DNA of 28,588 bases from GWA1-40-21 sp038078215 (GCA_038078215.1 JBBUED010000008.1:1-28588); one strand, 5' to 3'; shown: positions 20,700 to 27,547, counted from the first letter of the stretch. Numbers and translations: made by a program. Notes: generated by a model from the letters alone, not told the origin.

Positions 20700-21188
20700 G
20701 TGAAAATTGGCAAAAAAAGATCGTGGGAAATTTCTCAATTAAAAATTGCAGTTAGAGATTCAACAAGTTATAGACAAGTATTGAAAAAAATAGGGTTGAG
20801 AGCGGCGGGTGGGAATTATGAGCAAATTAAAAAATATATTAAAGAATATAAGTTTAATATTTCTCATTTTAAAGGAAAAGCTTGGAACAAAGGATTGAGA
20901 GGCATAGGCAAACCAATTATACCTTTGGAGCTTATTCTTAGGAAAGATTCTTCCTATCAGAGTTTCAAACTTAAAAAAAGGTTATTTAATGAAAATTTAA
21001 AAAAACAATTTTGTGAAGAATGCAATTGGTCCACGAGGAGTGAGGATGGATACCTCCCGTTAGAACTTGACCATATAAACGGAGATAGGCATGATAATAG
21101 ATTAGAAAATTTAAGAATATTATGTCCTAATTGCCATAGTTTGAAACCGACGCATAGAGGAAGAAATATGAATAAAAATAAAGCCTGA
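20700..21188 (+). CDS. HNH endonuclease, 162 aa
   Basis: A zinc-assisted HNH nuclease: CEEC (C105, C108), LPLELDHINGDRHDNRLENL (119-138) with the catalytic His in LDHING, and ILCPNCHSLKPTHRG with C142, C145 and H146. The N-terminal part (SYRQVLKKIGLRAAGGNYEQ, then IKKYIKEYKFNISHFKGKAW) is the helix-turn-helix/NUMOD-like segment seen in homing-type nucleases. The GTG at 20700 is chosen because a perfect extended -10 lies 6 nt upstream; the longer ORF would run through tRNA-Cys. The stop codon lies within the first 6 nt of tRNA-Leu(TAA), so the gene sits exactly between two tRNAs. It could be a homing endonuclease, an orphan restriction-type nuclease or domesticated. Confidence 0.88.
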   Translation: MKIGKKRSWEISQLKIAVRDSTSYRQVLKKIGLRAAGGNYEQIKKYIKEYKFNISHFKGKAWNKGLRGIGKPIIPLELILRKDSSYQSFKLKKRLFNENLKKQFCEECNWSTRSEDGYLPLELDHINGDRHDNRLENLRILCPNCHSLKPTHRGRNMNKNKA

Positions 21189-21266
21189 GTGGTGGAACTG
21201 GTATACACGTAACACTTAAAATGTTATGGGCGAAAGCTCGTGTGGGTTCGACTCCCGCCTCAGGCA
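21183..21266 (+). tRNA. tRNA-Leu (anticodon TAA)
   Basis: Acceptor GCCTGAG/CTCAGGC, discriminator A, anticodon loop CTTAAAA on TAACA/TGTTA, long variable arm, T-loop TTCGACT. The first 6 nt overlap the end of the HNH gene. No repeat unit follows. Confidence 0.96.
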
Positions 21267-21371
21267 CAAAAAAAATTACCCAATGTCTTGACTCATTTAG
21301 ATATATGTGTTAGTTTTTATTTAGATCAAATTTATTTTTATTCCAACTGTTATTTGAAAGAAGAGAATTTC

Positions 21372-21728
21372 ATGAAGCTAAAAATTCTGATAGTAGAGGA
21401 TAGTGAGACCCTGCAAGATGGATGGAAAGAGTCGCTTCTTAGAGTGACTCCTCCTATAGAAGTTATTCAGGCTTTTTCTATAAAAGAAGCTGAAAGGGCG
21501 TTCATCGACAATCCTGATTTAAGCGCAATTGTAGTTGACGCTTGCGTTCCAGGCTCTTGCCCCAACACAATGGAACTTGTAAAAAAAATCAGAAAATCCT
21601 TTCTCGGCCATATGATTGCCGTTTCCAGTTCAGACAGTTCTAATGACATTCTAGTAAAAGCTGGATGTAATCATAAGACAATCAAACAGAAATTGATATT
21701 CAAAATTAAAGATATTTTTGATCTTTGA
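21372..21728 (+). CDS. Stand-alone response-regulator receiver domain, 118 aa
   Basis: A CheY-like domain with an intact phosphorylation site: acidic pair E9-D10 in ILIVEDSE, phosphoacceptor D56 in IVVDACVPG, switch serines in IAVSSSDSS (82-90), and a lysine in the GCNHKTIKQKL segment. It has no output domain and no histidine kinase neighbour. The ATG at 21372 gives the canonical MKLKILIVED start; the longer frame runs back into tRNA-Leu. A GAAAGAAGAG stretch lies upstream as a weak ribosome-binding site, and a terminator follows. The degenerate receiver at 899-1351 has no such acidic pair. Confidence 0.88.
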   Translation: MKLKILIVEDSETLQDGWKESLLRVTPPIEVIQAFSIKEAERAFIDNPDLSAIVVDACVPGSCPNTMELVKKIRKSFLGHMIAVSSSDSSNDILVKAGCNHKTIKQKLIFKIKDIFDL

Positions 21729-21746
21729 TATTTTTATCCTTTGACC

Positions 21747-21785
21747 AAAGCCCTGTCGCAAATACAAAGCGCCGGGGCTTTTTAA
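21747..21785 (+). terminator. Terminator of the receiver gene
   Basis: AAAGCCC (21747-21753) pairs with GGGCTTT (21775-21781), with a partly paired interior (GC.../...GC), followed by a T tract. Confidence 0.8.
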
Positions 21786-21871
21786 TTTGATTGTCAAATT
21801 TTTACATTTGTGGCAGTATTGAAAATAGATGTTTTATTGTTTTTTTTAAAATTTTGGCGAAGGAGACATAT

Positions 21872-22435
21872 ATGAAGCAAATACGGTTATTTGAAACAAC
21901 AACACGGCGTAATAAATTTCTTTCTAGAATATCTGAAGATAATGGTTATCTTTTCGGGCCTAGCGGACGACACAAACGAATTCCAATACCTCTTTCAGAA
22001 CATGACAATGTCGTTATTCCAACAATTGTAATTACTGACTCTGCAAAGAATGGAAGTCAAACGGCGTGCGTTCGGTGGTTTGGTGAAGTTCCTGCTAACA
22101 AAGAAAAAACTAATCTTATCGAACGATTTCAATATTTGTTCCCAATCATGATTAATCCTTTTGACGTAGTCTTGTTTCCGCCTGAGAAACAAAGAGTAGA
22201 GAATTGCCAAGTAATATCGCTTGATAGCGCAGTATTTTTTTCTGAAAAGTTGCCGCGCAATCAAGTGCAAATGGTTTGCTATGAAATTAATCCTATATGT
22301 ATAATTCACACCTCTATCGCCTTGTTAGCATTTCCTTGGTTTGGTTTTATACAGCCAAAATGGTATGCAGACCCAGCAAGGGGCGTTAATTCTGTTAGAA
22401 GAATAAGGCTGAGCCCAAAAAAGTCAAATGGGTAA
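21872..22435 (+). CDS. Hypothetical protein, 187 aa
   Basis: I do not recognise this family. The ATG at 21872 has a clear AAGGAGA ribosome-binding site 7 nt upstream; the longer frame is not supported. The product opens MKQIRLFETTTRRNKFLSRI, is mixed alpha/beta and contains GYLFGPSGRHKRIPIPLSEH and VIPTIVITDSAKNG. A hydrophobic segment near the C-terminus (INPICIIHTSIALLAFPWFG, about 150-169) could be membrane-associated or the core of the fold. The tail is basic (RRIRLSPKKSNG). It forms a single-gene unit ending in a strong terminator, between the receiver gene and the tRNA-Lys region. Confidence 0.65.
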   Translation: MKQIRLFETTTRRNKFLSRISEDNGYLFGPSGRHKRIPIPLSEHDNVVIPTIVITDSAKNGSQTACVRWFGEVPANKEKTNLIERFQYLFPIMINPFDVVLFPPEKQRVENCQVISLDSAVFFSEKLPRNQVQMVCYEINPICIIHTSIALLAFPWFGFIQPKWYADPARGVNSVRRIRLSPKKSNG

Positions 22436-22448
22436 CGGAAATGGATTC

Positions 22449-22484
22449 AGAACGGTGGCGCTTTAAGTGTCCACCGTTCTTTTT
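22449..22484 (+). terminator. Terminator of the 187-aa gene
   Basis: AGAACGGTGG (22449-22458) pairs with CCACCGTTCT (22471-22480), followed by five T residues. Confidence 0.85.
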
Positions 22485-22520
22485 AATTTGCCACTGCGTC
22501 CGAAATTTGCTAGATTTTTA

Positions 22521-22653
22521 TAGAACTTACGCTTTCGGCGCATTTCTTCGTTGCTTCGCTCGTTTGCTTCCGCGCAGTATTATTCTCATACAGCTTGGTC
22601 GTCCCGATGGTCATCGGGACGCACTCGAACTGCATCCAAAAGCATAAGTTCTA
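22521..22653. repeat. Large inverted repeat just upstream of tRNA-Lys
   Basis: TAGAACTTACGCTTTCGG (22521-22538) and CCAAAAGCATAAGTTCTA (22636-22653) are inverted copies with two transition differences, giving an 18-bp foldback stem 11 nt before the tRNA. In the interior lies GTCCCGAT-GGTC-ATCGGGAC, the same hairpin core as at 1599-1618, preceded by TTGCTTCGCTCG. ORFs here (22441-22647 and the minus strand) are spurious. Confidence 0.7.
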
Positions 22654-22665
22654 TTTTGGACATAT

Positions 22666-22738
22666 CCGCCTATAGCTCAGTTGGTAGAGCAGTCGCCTCT
22701 TAAGCGATTGGTCGCAGGTTCGAATCCTGCTGGGCGGA
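22666..22738 (+). tRNA. tRNA-Lys (anticodon CTT)
   Basis: Acceptor CCGCCTA/TGGGCGG, discriminator A, D-stem GCTC/GAGC, anticodon loop CTCTTAA on GTCGC/GCGAT, T-arm GCAGG-TTCGAAT-CCTGC. CCA is not encoded. It is followed by three copies of its own 3' end. Confidence 0.95.
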
Positions 22739-22764
22739 CTTGAATGAAGCCTTGCGGAATGAAA

Positions 22765-22900
22765 GTCCGACCAAGCAAGCAAACAGCTTTGCTTGCGGGC
22801 AGGATTCGAAGCCCGATTGAGCCGAGCTTGGAGTGTCTTCACGAACAAGCAAGCCAATCGGGGTACTGAACGAGTAGCGTTCGAATCCTGCTGGGCGGAC
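22765..22900 (+). repeat. tRNA-linked repeat unit 1 behind tRNA-Lys
   Basis: The unit ends with an exact 21-nt copy (22880-22900) of tRNA-Lys 22719-22739 (T-loop to past the acceptor). It begins with an inverted copy: GTCCGACC (22765-22772) for the acceptor, 7 of 8 pairing with GGGCGGAC (22893-22900), then hairpin GCAAGCAAA-CAGC-TTTGCTTGC (22775-22796), then GCAGGATTCGAA (22799-22810) complementary to the T-arm. The core 22808-22871 is 62/64 identical to that of the tRNA-Tyr unit and folds via CCCGATTG/CAATCGGG. Hairpin GAACG-AGTAG-CGTTC (22868-22882) joins the core to the copy. Confidence 0.85.
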
Positions 22901-23032
22901 ACGAACGCAGTGAGTGGACGAACAGAGGGAGCCAACTGCTTGGCTCCCGTCAGGATTCGAAGGATTTTCTATGTTGAGTCGGCGAAACAAGAAAATCACG
23001 CGCTGTAGGCGAGAAATTCCTGCTGGGCGGAC
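22901..23032 (+). repeat. tRNA-linked repeat unit 2 behind tRNA-Lys
   Basis: Ends with a 17-nt partial copy ATTCCTGCTGGGCGGAC (23016-23032). The 35 nt at 22887-22921 and 23019-23053, from CCTGC to the GTGGACGA motif, are identical with a period of 132. Interior: hairpin GGGAGCC-AACTGCTT-GGCTCCC, inverted T-arm AGGATTCGAA (about 22951-22960), core stem GATTTTCT/AGAAAATC and a TGTAG loop on CGC/GCG. The order of parts is as in unit 1, with a different core. Confidence 0.8.
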
Positions 23033-23194
23033 ACGAACGCAGTGAGTGGACGAGTGGAGAAAACTTTCTCAATAATTTACAAAACAATCTCCGCAACTAA
23101 AATATAACTATTCGCCCATTCGCGCGAATTAGACATCTGTTCAAAAATTATAACTTGAAAACGAAACATCCATGCACAAAATAACTTATGACAT

Positions 23195-23213
23195 AATCCT
23201 GCTAGATGGACAC
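23195..23213 (+). repeat. Degenerate third copy of the tRNA-Lys 3' end
   Basis: AATCCTGCTAGATGGACAC matches the tRNA/copy sequence AATCCTGCTGGGCGGACAC at 16 of 19 positions, 179 nt after copy 2. The 23054-23194 interval holds no gene and no clear inverted T-arm, so this looks like a decayed unit. Confidence 0.5.
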
Positions 23214-23218
23214 AAATT

Positions 23219-23602
23219 TTAAAGATTATCATCTAGAAATTTTTTCAAAGCCCCCAAATCTTTTTTATCTTTGTCGTAATGATATGTCTTTATTCCGGCG
23301 AACCGAGCGCTTTTAACGGCATCTTCGTTATGTTCAAAATAAAGAACATCTTCTTTAGTCAAGCCGAAATACTCAAGCATTTTTTCATAGTATTTCGGGT
23401 CTGTTTTTTCCGGATTATGTTTAAGCGTGAAAACTTCATAAGGCATTTTGTTCAAACTATATTTATCCGTCTGTTTATCATCCGCGTTAGTGAGAATTAT
23501 TTTCCTGTTTGGGAAACTCTCAAGCAAATTATGCATTCCCTCAAATACTCCATTGTCTTTAATGACAAAAGTATTTATCGCGTCAACTAAAATTATTTTC
23601 AT
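23219..23602 (-). CDS. HAD-superfamily-like protein with an altered first motif, 127 aa
   Basis: A Rossmann-type HAD fold without a large cap. Motif I is KIILVDAINTF: D7 is present, but the second Asp of DxD is Ile (D-A-I). Motif II is IILTNAD (T38), motif III a lysine in NPEKTDPKYY, and motif IV VLYFEHNEDAVKSARFAGIK with the acidic residues E90/E93/D94. Loss of the second Asp usually means no phosphatase activity, though some HAD dehalogenases and phosphonatases also lack it. The ATG lies 25 nt after the S41 protease stop on the same strand, so the two probably form an operon. Confidence 0.75.
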   Translation of the reverse strand: MKIILVDAINTFVIKDNGVFEGMHNLLESFPNRKIILTNADDKQTDKYSLNKMPYEVFTLKHNPEKTDPKYYEKMLEYFGLTKEDVLYFEHNEDAVKSARFAGIKTYHYDKDKKDLGALKKFLDDNL

Positions 23603-23627
23603 CGCTTGATTTATTTCATTAAAGAAG

Positions 23628-24929
23628 TCATTTCCCCCAATTTTTTAGAACCTCTATCGCTTTTTCCGTCTGCAAGTCTTGGCCTTTTAAAAATTCTTCT
23701 TGAGTCAGTTTGACTTCAAAATCCGGAGTCAAACCGTTTTCCGAAATTGAATTTCCGAGCGGAGTGAGCCATCGAGCGATAGTGATTTTGAGAGAGGTGT
23801 CGGGGGTGATTTTAACGACTTCCTGGACCGAGCCTTTACCGAATGTTTTTGTTCCCACAAGCTTGGCAATTCCGTGCTCCTTGAGCGCGCCGGCTAGAAT
23901 CTCGGAAGCCGAAGCGGAACCGCCGTCCACGAGTACCGCCATCTTTAAATTGTCGTTGAATATGTCGTATCCTTTGCTTCTATATGTTTGAGGCGGAGCA
24001 TTTTTGCCGAAATCCTCTCTTACGATCACTTTTCCGAGCGGCAGAAACCAGCTTGCCATATCAACCGCCGCTTCCAGATAGCCGCCCGGATTTCCTCGAA
24101 GGTCTAGAATGAGCTTGTTGGAGTCCGACTCTATGAATTCGCGGAGCGCTTCCCTGAAAAGGTTCGGAGAAGTGGAATAAAAATTGTAAAGTTTTATTAT
24201 AAAAATTCCGTCAATTATTTTGCCGTCCTTCCCCTCCGCCATTCTTCCGCCTTTGATTTCCGTGTCCACGGTCGGAATATTTATCACTTCTCTTGTTATC
24301 GCGAATTCAATCGGTTCTTTCTTCCCTTCTCTGACTATTGTAAGTTTAACTTTCGTTCCGACTTTTCCCCGGATGAGTTTTACGGCCTTATCAACGCTCA
24401 TATTCACCGTTGACTGCCCGTCAATCGTAAGTATCTTGTCGCCCGCCAATATTCCGGCTCTTTGAGCCGGATTGCCTTTAAGAGGCGCCACAACAGTGAC
24501 AACCCCGTCTTTTATTCCAATCTCCATGCCAACGCCTTCAAAATTTCCGCTGATTTCGGTTTCAAAAGATTTGCTTTCTTCCGGCGGAAAAAATACAGTG
24601 TAAGGATCGCCGAGCGAGTTTGTAAGTCCCCCTATCGCGCCCCAGACTCTGTCTTGAATTGTCGTCGTCGTTGAAACGGTTAAAGTGGAGGTTCCAATTT
24701 TTGTCGGCACGAATTTTTCATCCAAAACCTGCCATGCTTTCCAAAAAGGGGCAAAGTCAACTTTGGAAGAAATATCAGCTTCGGTATTTATAAGAGACTC
24801 CGGCGGACTGAAGCGTTGAGGATTCATTCCAAATCCCAAATATAATCCCAAACCAAAAAGCCCTCCCGATAAGAGGACGGTCAATGTGATTATTTTATAT
24901 TTGCTTGACCAGAAAGGTTTGGATTCCAT
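23628..24929 (-). CDS. S41 family C-terminal processing protease (CtpA-type)
   Basis: An N-terminal transmembrane helix (about residues 12-33) places the rest outside the membrane. The PDZ domain (about 125-210, FEGVGMEIGIKDGVVTVVAP to GQSTVNMSVDKAVKLIRG) binds substrate tails. The tail-specific protease core follows with LILDLRGNPGGYLEAAVDMA, the serine motif VDGGSASASEILAGAL (serines 338-342, most likely S340) and the lysine in TKTFGKGSVQ (K365). All catalytic elements are intact and the length (433 aa) is normal. It trims or degrades envelope proteins. The upstream gap (24930-25271) is filled with dispersed repeats. Confidence 0.94.
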   Translation of the reverse strand: MESKPFWSSKYKIITLTVLLSGGLFGLGLYLGFGMNPQRFSPPESLINTEADISSKVDFAPFWKAWQVLDEKFVPTKIGTSTLTVSTTTTIQDRVWGAIGGLTNSLGDPYTVFFPPEESKSFETEISGNFEGVGMEIGIKDGVVTVVAPLKGNPAQRAGILAGDKILTIDGQSTVNMSVDKAVKLIRGKVGTKVKLTIVREGKKEPIEFAITREVINIPTVDTEIKGGRMAEGKDGKIIDGIFIIKLYNFYSTSPNLFREALREFIESDSNKLILDLRGNPGGYLEAAVDMASWFLPLGKVIVREDFGKNAPPQTYRSKGYDIFNDNLKMAVLVDGGSASASEILAGALKEHGIAKLVGTKTFGKGSVQEVVKITPDTSLKITIARWLTPLGNSISENGLTPDFEVKLTQEEFLKGQDLQTEKAIEVLKNWGK

Positions 24930-24962
24930 ATTAAATTTCCAGGTTAGTAACTTGCGGCTGTT

Positions 24963-25028
24963 TAGCCTTTTAGGAAGATTCTGTCTTGCGATTTTTCCCC
25001 CTAAAAAGCCGCGAGCTAATAAGCTACT
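24963..25028. repeat. TAGCCTTTTAGGAAG repeat element upstream of the S41 gene
   Basis: TAGCCTTTTAGGAAG (24963-24977) differs in one base from 18573-18587. CTAAAAAG (25001-25008) gives the inverted arm, and AGCTAATAAGCTACT (25014-25028) is identical to 18658-18672. It is a second copy of the element upstream of infB, in the same order. Confidence 0.65.
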
Positions 25029-25082
25029 CCCTTGCTTTTATTATCATCTCAAAAAAGAAGTGGTGGGTCAATGCGCTTGGAC

Positions 25083-25230
25083 TAGGTTATAGATTTTAGG
25101 TGTTAGTTTTTAGGAAAAAGAAATTAGTTAATTAAAAATTAGTAATTTATATTACTTTTCTTTTCTCTTTTTTTTATTCTTATTATCTTATCTCTCCTAA
25201 AACCTAACACCTAGCACCTACAACCTAAAT
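25083..25230. repeat. Inverted arrays of heptamer repeats
   Basis: TAG[G/A/T] recurs every 7 nt at 25083, 25090, 25097, 25104 and 25111. The complementary CCTA recurs every 7 nt at 25196, 25203, 25210, 25217 and 25224. The arrays face each other across an AT-rich spacer and can fold on each other. No gene is seen. Confidence 0.75.
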
Positions 25231-25233
25231 TCA

Positions 25234-25242
25234 TGTTATACT
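25234..25242 (+). promoter_or_regulatory. Extended -10 promoter of corA-cysS
   Basis: TGT-TATACT, with a predicted leader of about 22 nt without a Shine-Dalgarno site. The right-hand heptamer array ends immediately before it and occupies the -35 region. Confidence 0.6.
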
Positions 25243-25271
25243 TAAAAAATTAAAAATAGCATTTACTTTTT

Positions 25272-26186
25272 ATGATTAAAAGATACACGCATAAGCATCT
25301 GGTGTGGGTTGACATTGAAAACCCGTCAAGCGAAGAAGTAAGGGAAATAATGCGGGAGTTTGAACTGATCCCTTCTGTCGCTCAAGAATTATTATTGCCG
25401 ACTGTGAAGCCCGGAGTTGAACTCCATAAAAATTTCATCTATTTAATACTTCATTTCCCCGCCCTTAAGCGCGCTCATTCCGGCGACATAAATCAGGAGG
25501 TTGATTTTGTCATAGGAAAAAATTTCATCATCACGACCAGATACGACAGCATAGACCCTTTGCATAAATTTTCTAAACTATTTGAAGTCAATTCAATTCT
25601 TGACAGGAGCAATATGGGCGCCCACGCCGGTTACATCTTTTATTATATGATAAAAGAAATGTATCAGTCGCTCGCGAACGAACTTGACTCCATAAAAGAT
25701 TCCTTAAAGGAAATTGAGCGCGAAATTTTCAACGGCAGAGAGCGCGAGATGGTGGTGTCTTTGTCGAAAGTCAGCCGCGATCTTTTGAATTTTCATCACG
25801 CCACGGGTCCGCACAAGCAAGTTTTGAGGTCTTTTGAATCGGCCGCCCTGAATTTATTCGGTGATAGTTTCTCGTATTATATCAAAGACATAGTCAATGA
25901 ATATTACAAAATGGAAAACGCCACCGAAAGCAACATAGAATCGCTCCGCGAACTGCGGGAGACGAACGATTCATTGCTTACGACCAAGCAAAACGAAGTT
26001 ATGAAGACTTTGACCATTATGGCTTTCATAATCCTGCCCTTATCTTTCATTTCTTCCATCTACAGCATGAACACCTCCTTCATCCCTTTAACCGGAGGAA
26101 GAAATGATTTTTGGATAATAATGGGGATTATGGCGACGGTGGGGATTATCATATTCGCGGTCTTTAAAGGCAAGAAATGGATCTAA
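25272..26186 (+). CDS. corA: CorA-like divalent metal ion transporter
   Basis: A pentameric Mg/Co channel-like transporter. A large N-terminal cytoplasmic domain (HLVWVDIENPSSEEVREIMR; DFVIGKNFIITTRYDSIDPL) leads through long helices (LDSIKDSLKEIEREIFNGRE) to two C-terminal transmembrane helices (about residues 247-268 and 279-299). The pore signature, normally YGMN, is YSMN here (IYSMNTSFIP), and the loop between the helices is the expected short one. Gly-to-Ser in this motif is unusual and may change ion selectivity. 304 aa is normal. cysS starts 10 nt before its stop, so the two genes are coupled. Confidence 0.88.
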   Translation: MIKRYTHKHLVWVDIENPSSEEVREIMREFELIPSVAQELLLPTVKPGVELHKNFIYLILHFPALKRAHSGDINQEVDFVIGKNFIITTRYDSIDPLHKFSKLFEVNSILDRSNMGAHAGYIFYYMIKEMYQSLANELDSIKDSLKEIEREIFNGREREMVVSLSKVSRDLLNFHHATGPHKQVLRSFESAALNLFGDSFSYYIKDIVNEYYKMENATESNIESLRELRETNDSLLTTKQNEVMKTLTIMAFIILPLSFISSIYSMNTSFIPLTGGRNDFWIIMGIMATVGIIIFAVFKGKKWI

Positions 26187-27547
26187 AACTATACAACACT
26201 TTTTCCGGCAAGAAAGAAAGATTCAATCCGATAAAACCGCCCGAAGTGAAGCTGTATCAATGCGGACCGACTGTTTACAATGTCGCGCATATCGGCAATT
26301 TAAGGACATACATCACGAACGACATCCTGCGGCGAACTCTGGAATACGATGACTTCAAAGTCAGACAAGTGATGAATATCACCGATGTTGACGACAAGAC
26401 CATAAGGCGGAGCCGCGAAGAAAAAACGAGCCTGAAAGAACTTACTTCAAAATATGAAAAAATATTTCTTTCTGACATTGCCGCGCTTAATATCCTGCGT
26501 CCATCTTCCTTTTTGCGAGCCACGGAAAACATAGAGAAAATGATTCAGCTTATTGAAAAACTCCTTGAAATCGGAGCAGCTTACGAATCAGGCGATGGAA
26601 TATATTTTGACATATCAAAGGCGGAAAATTACGGCCGGCTGGCAAATTTAAAAATAAAAAATTTTGCCGTATCAAGAATCATAAACGACGAATACGACAA
26701 GGAAAATCCGCGAGATTTCGCGCTCTGGAAATTTCGCGCCGAAGAAGACGGCGAAGTTTTTTTTGAGTCGCCGTTCGGAGCCGGCCGTCCCGGCTGGCAT
26801 ATAGAATGCTCGGCGATGGCGATGGGCGCCTTGGGAGAAACTCTGGACATTCACACCGGCGGACAGGATTTGATTTTCCCGCATCATGTTAATGAAATCG
26901 CCCAATCGGAAACGGCGACCGGCAAGCAATTTTCGCGTTATTGGCTTCATGCCGGTTTCGTGAATATGGGAGCCGACAAGATGTCAAAGTCGCTCGGAAA
27001 CATAATTTCTTTGCGAGACATTACCGATAAGGATATTCACCCGATATCTTTCAGATATCTGGTTTTAACATTGCACTACCGGACCCCGATGAATTTCTCT
27101 TGGGAAGCCCTTGAGGCTTCTCAAACGGCTATTTTCAAAATAGTTGATCATTTTTCAAAGTTTGAGACAAAAGATGACGGCAAAATCAGCGATGAATACG
27201 CGCGAAATTTTAAAGAATTTATAAATGATGACTTGGATACTCCGCGGGCGATGGCTTTGTCGTGGAAACTCATTAAAGACGAGAATATTTCCGACCCTGA
27301 CAAAAAAGCGACTCTTCTTGATTTTGACAAAATCTTTGGATTTAATTTGAAAAAACTTGAAGGAGAATTCGCGAAATCGGCCGAAACAATTCCCGAAGAA
27401 ATAAAAATTCTCGCCGAAGAGAGGGAAAAAGCTCGGAAAGAGAAGGACTTTAAAAAGTCTGACGAGCTAAGAAAAATAATCAACGAAAACGGATATGATG
27501 TAAAAGACACTGACTGCGGTTTTGAAATTAAATATCATGGTCAATGA
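26177..27547 (+). CDS. cysS: Cysteinyl-tRNA synthetase
   Basis: Class I synthetase for tRNA-Cys. The HIGH-type motif is CGPTVYNVAHIGNLRTY (residues 29-45) and KMSKS appears as ADKMSKSLGN. The zinc ligands C29, the Cys in WHIECSAM and the histidine in IFPHHVNE are all present, as is the DALR-type helical region and the C-terminal ENGYDVKDTDCGFEIKY. 456 aa is normal length. The ATG at 26177 overlaps the end of corA by 10 nt. The cognate tRNA-Cys is about 5.6 kb upstream in the same window. Confidence 0.96.
   Translation: MDLKLYNTFSGKKERFNPIKPPEVKLYQCGPTVYNVAHIGNLRTYITNDILRRTLEYDDFKVRQVMNITDVDDKTIRRSREEKTSLKELTSKYEKIFLSDIAALNILRPSSFLRATENIEKMIQLIEKLLEIGAAYESGDGIYFDISKAENYGRLANLKIKNFAVSRIINDEYDKENPRDFALWKFRAEEDGEVFFESPFGAGRPGWHIECSAMAMGALGETLDIHTGGQDLIFPHHVNEIAQSETATGKQFSRYWLHAGFVNMGADKMSKSLGNIISLRDITDKDIHPISFRYLVLTLHYRTPMNFSWEALEASQTAIFKIVDHFSKFETKDDGKISDEYARNFKEFINDDLDTPRAMALSWKLIKDENISDPDKKATLLDFDKIFGFNLKKLEGEFAKSAETIPEEIKILAEEREKARKEKDFKKSDELRKIINENGYDVKDTDCGFEIKYHGQ

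Noticed and set aside
22765..22900. Integron attC site or IS200/IS605-type REP sequence (GTAG motif)
   Set aside because: No RYYYAAC/GTTRRRY core pair, and GTAG lies in a loop and not at the foot of the hairpin. No integron integrase or TnpA gene is nearby.
22651..23008. Overlapping ORFs of 71-99 codons on both strands across the tRNA-Lys units (and a 72-codon ORF at 12332-12550)
   Set aside because: They run through a tRNA and through repeat units. The shared peptide (FVKTLQARLNRASNP) merely translates the repeated core, and no ribosome-binding sites fit. Databases may contain such false proteins.
22719..23213. CRISPR array
   Set aside because: The repeats are tRNA 3' ends, spacing is irregular (132-179 nt), copies decay, and no cas genes are present.
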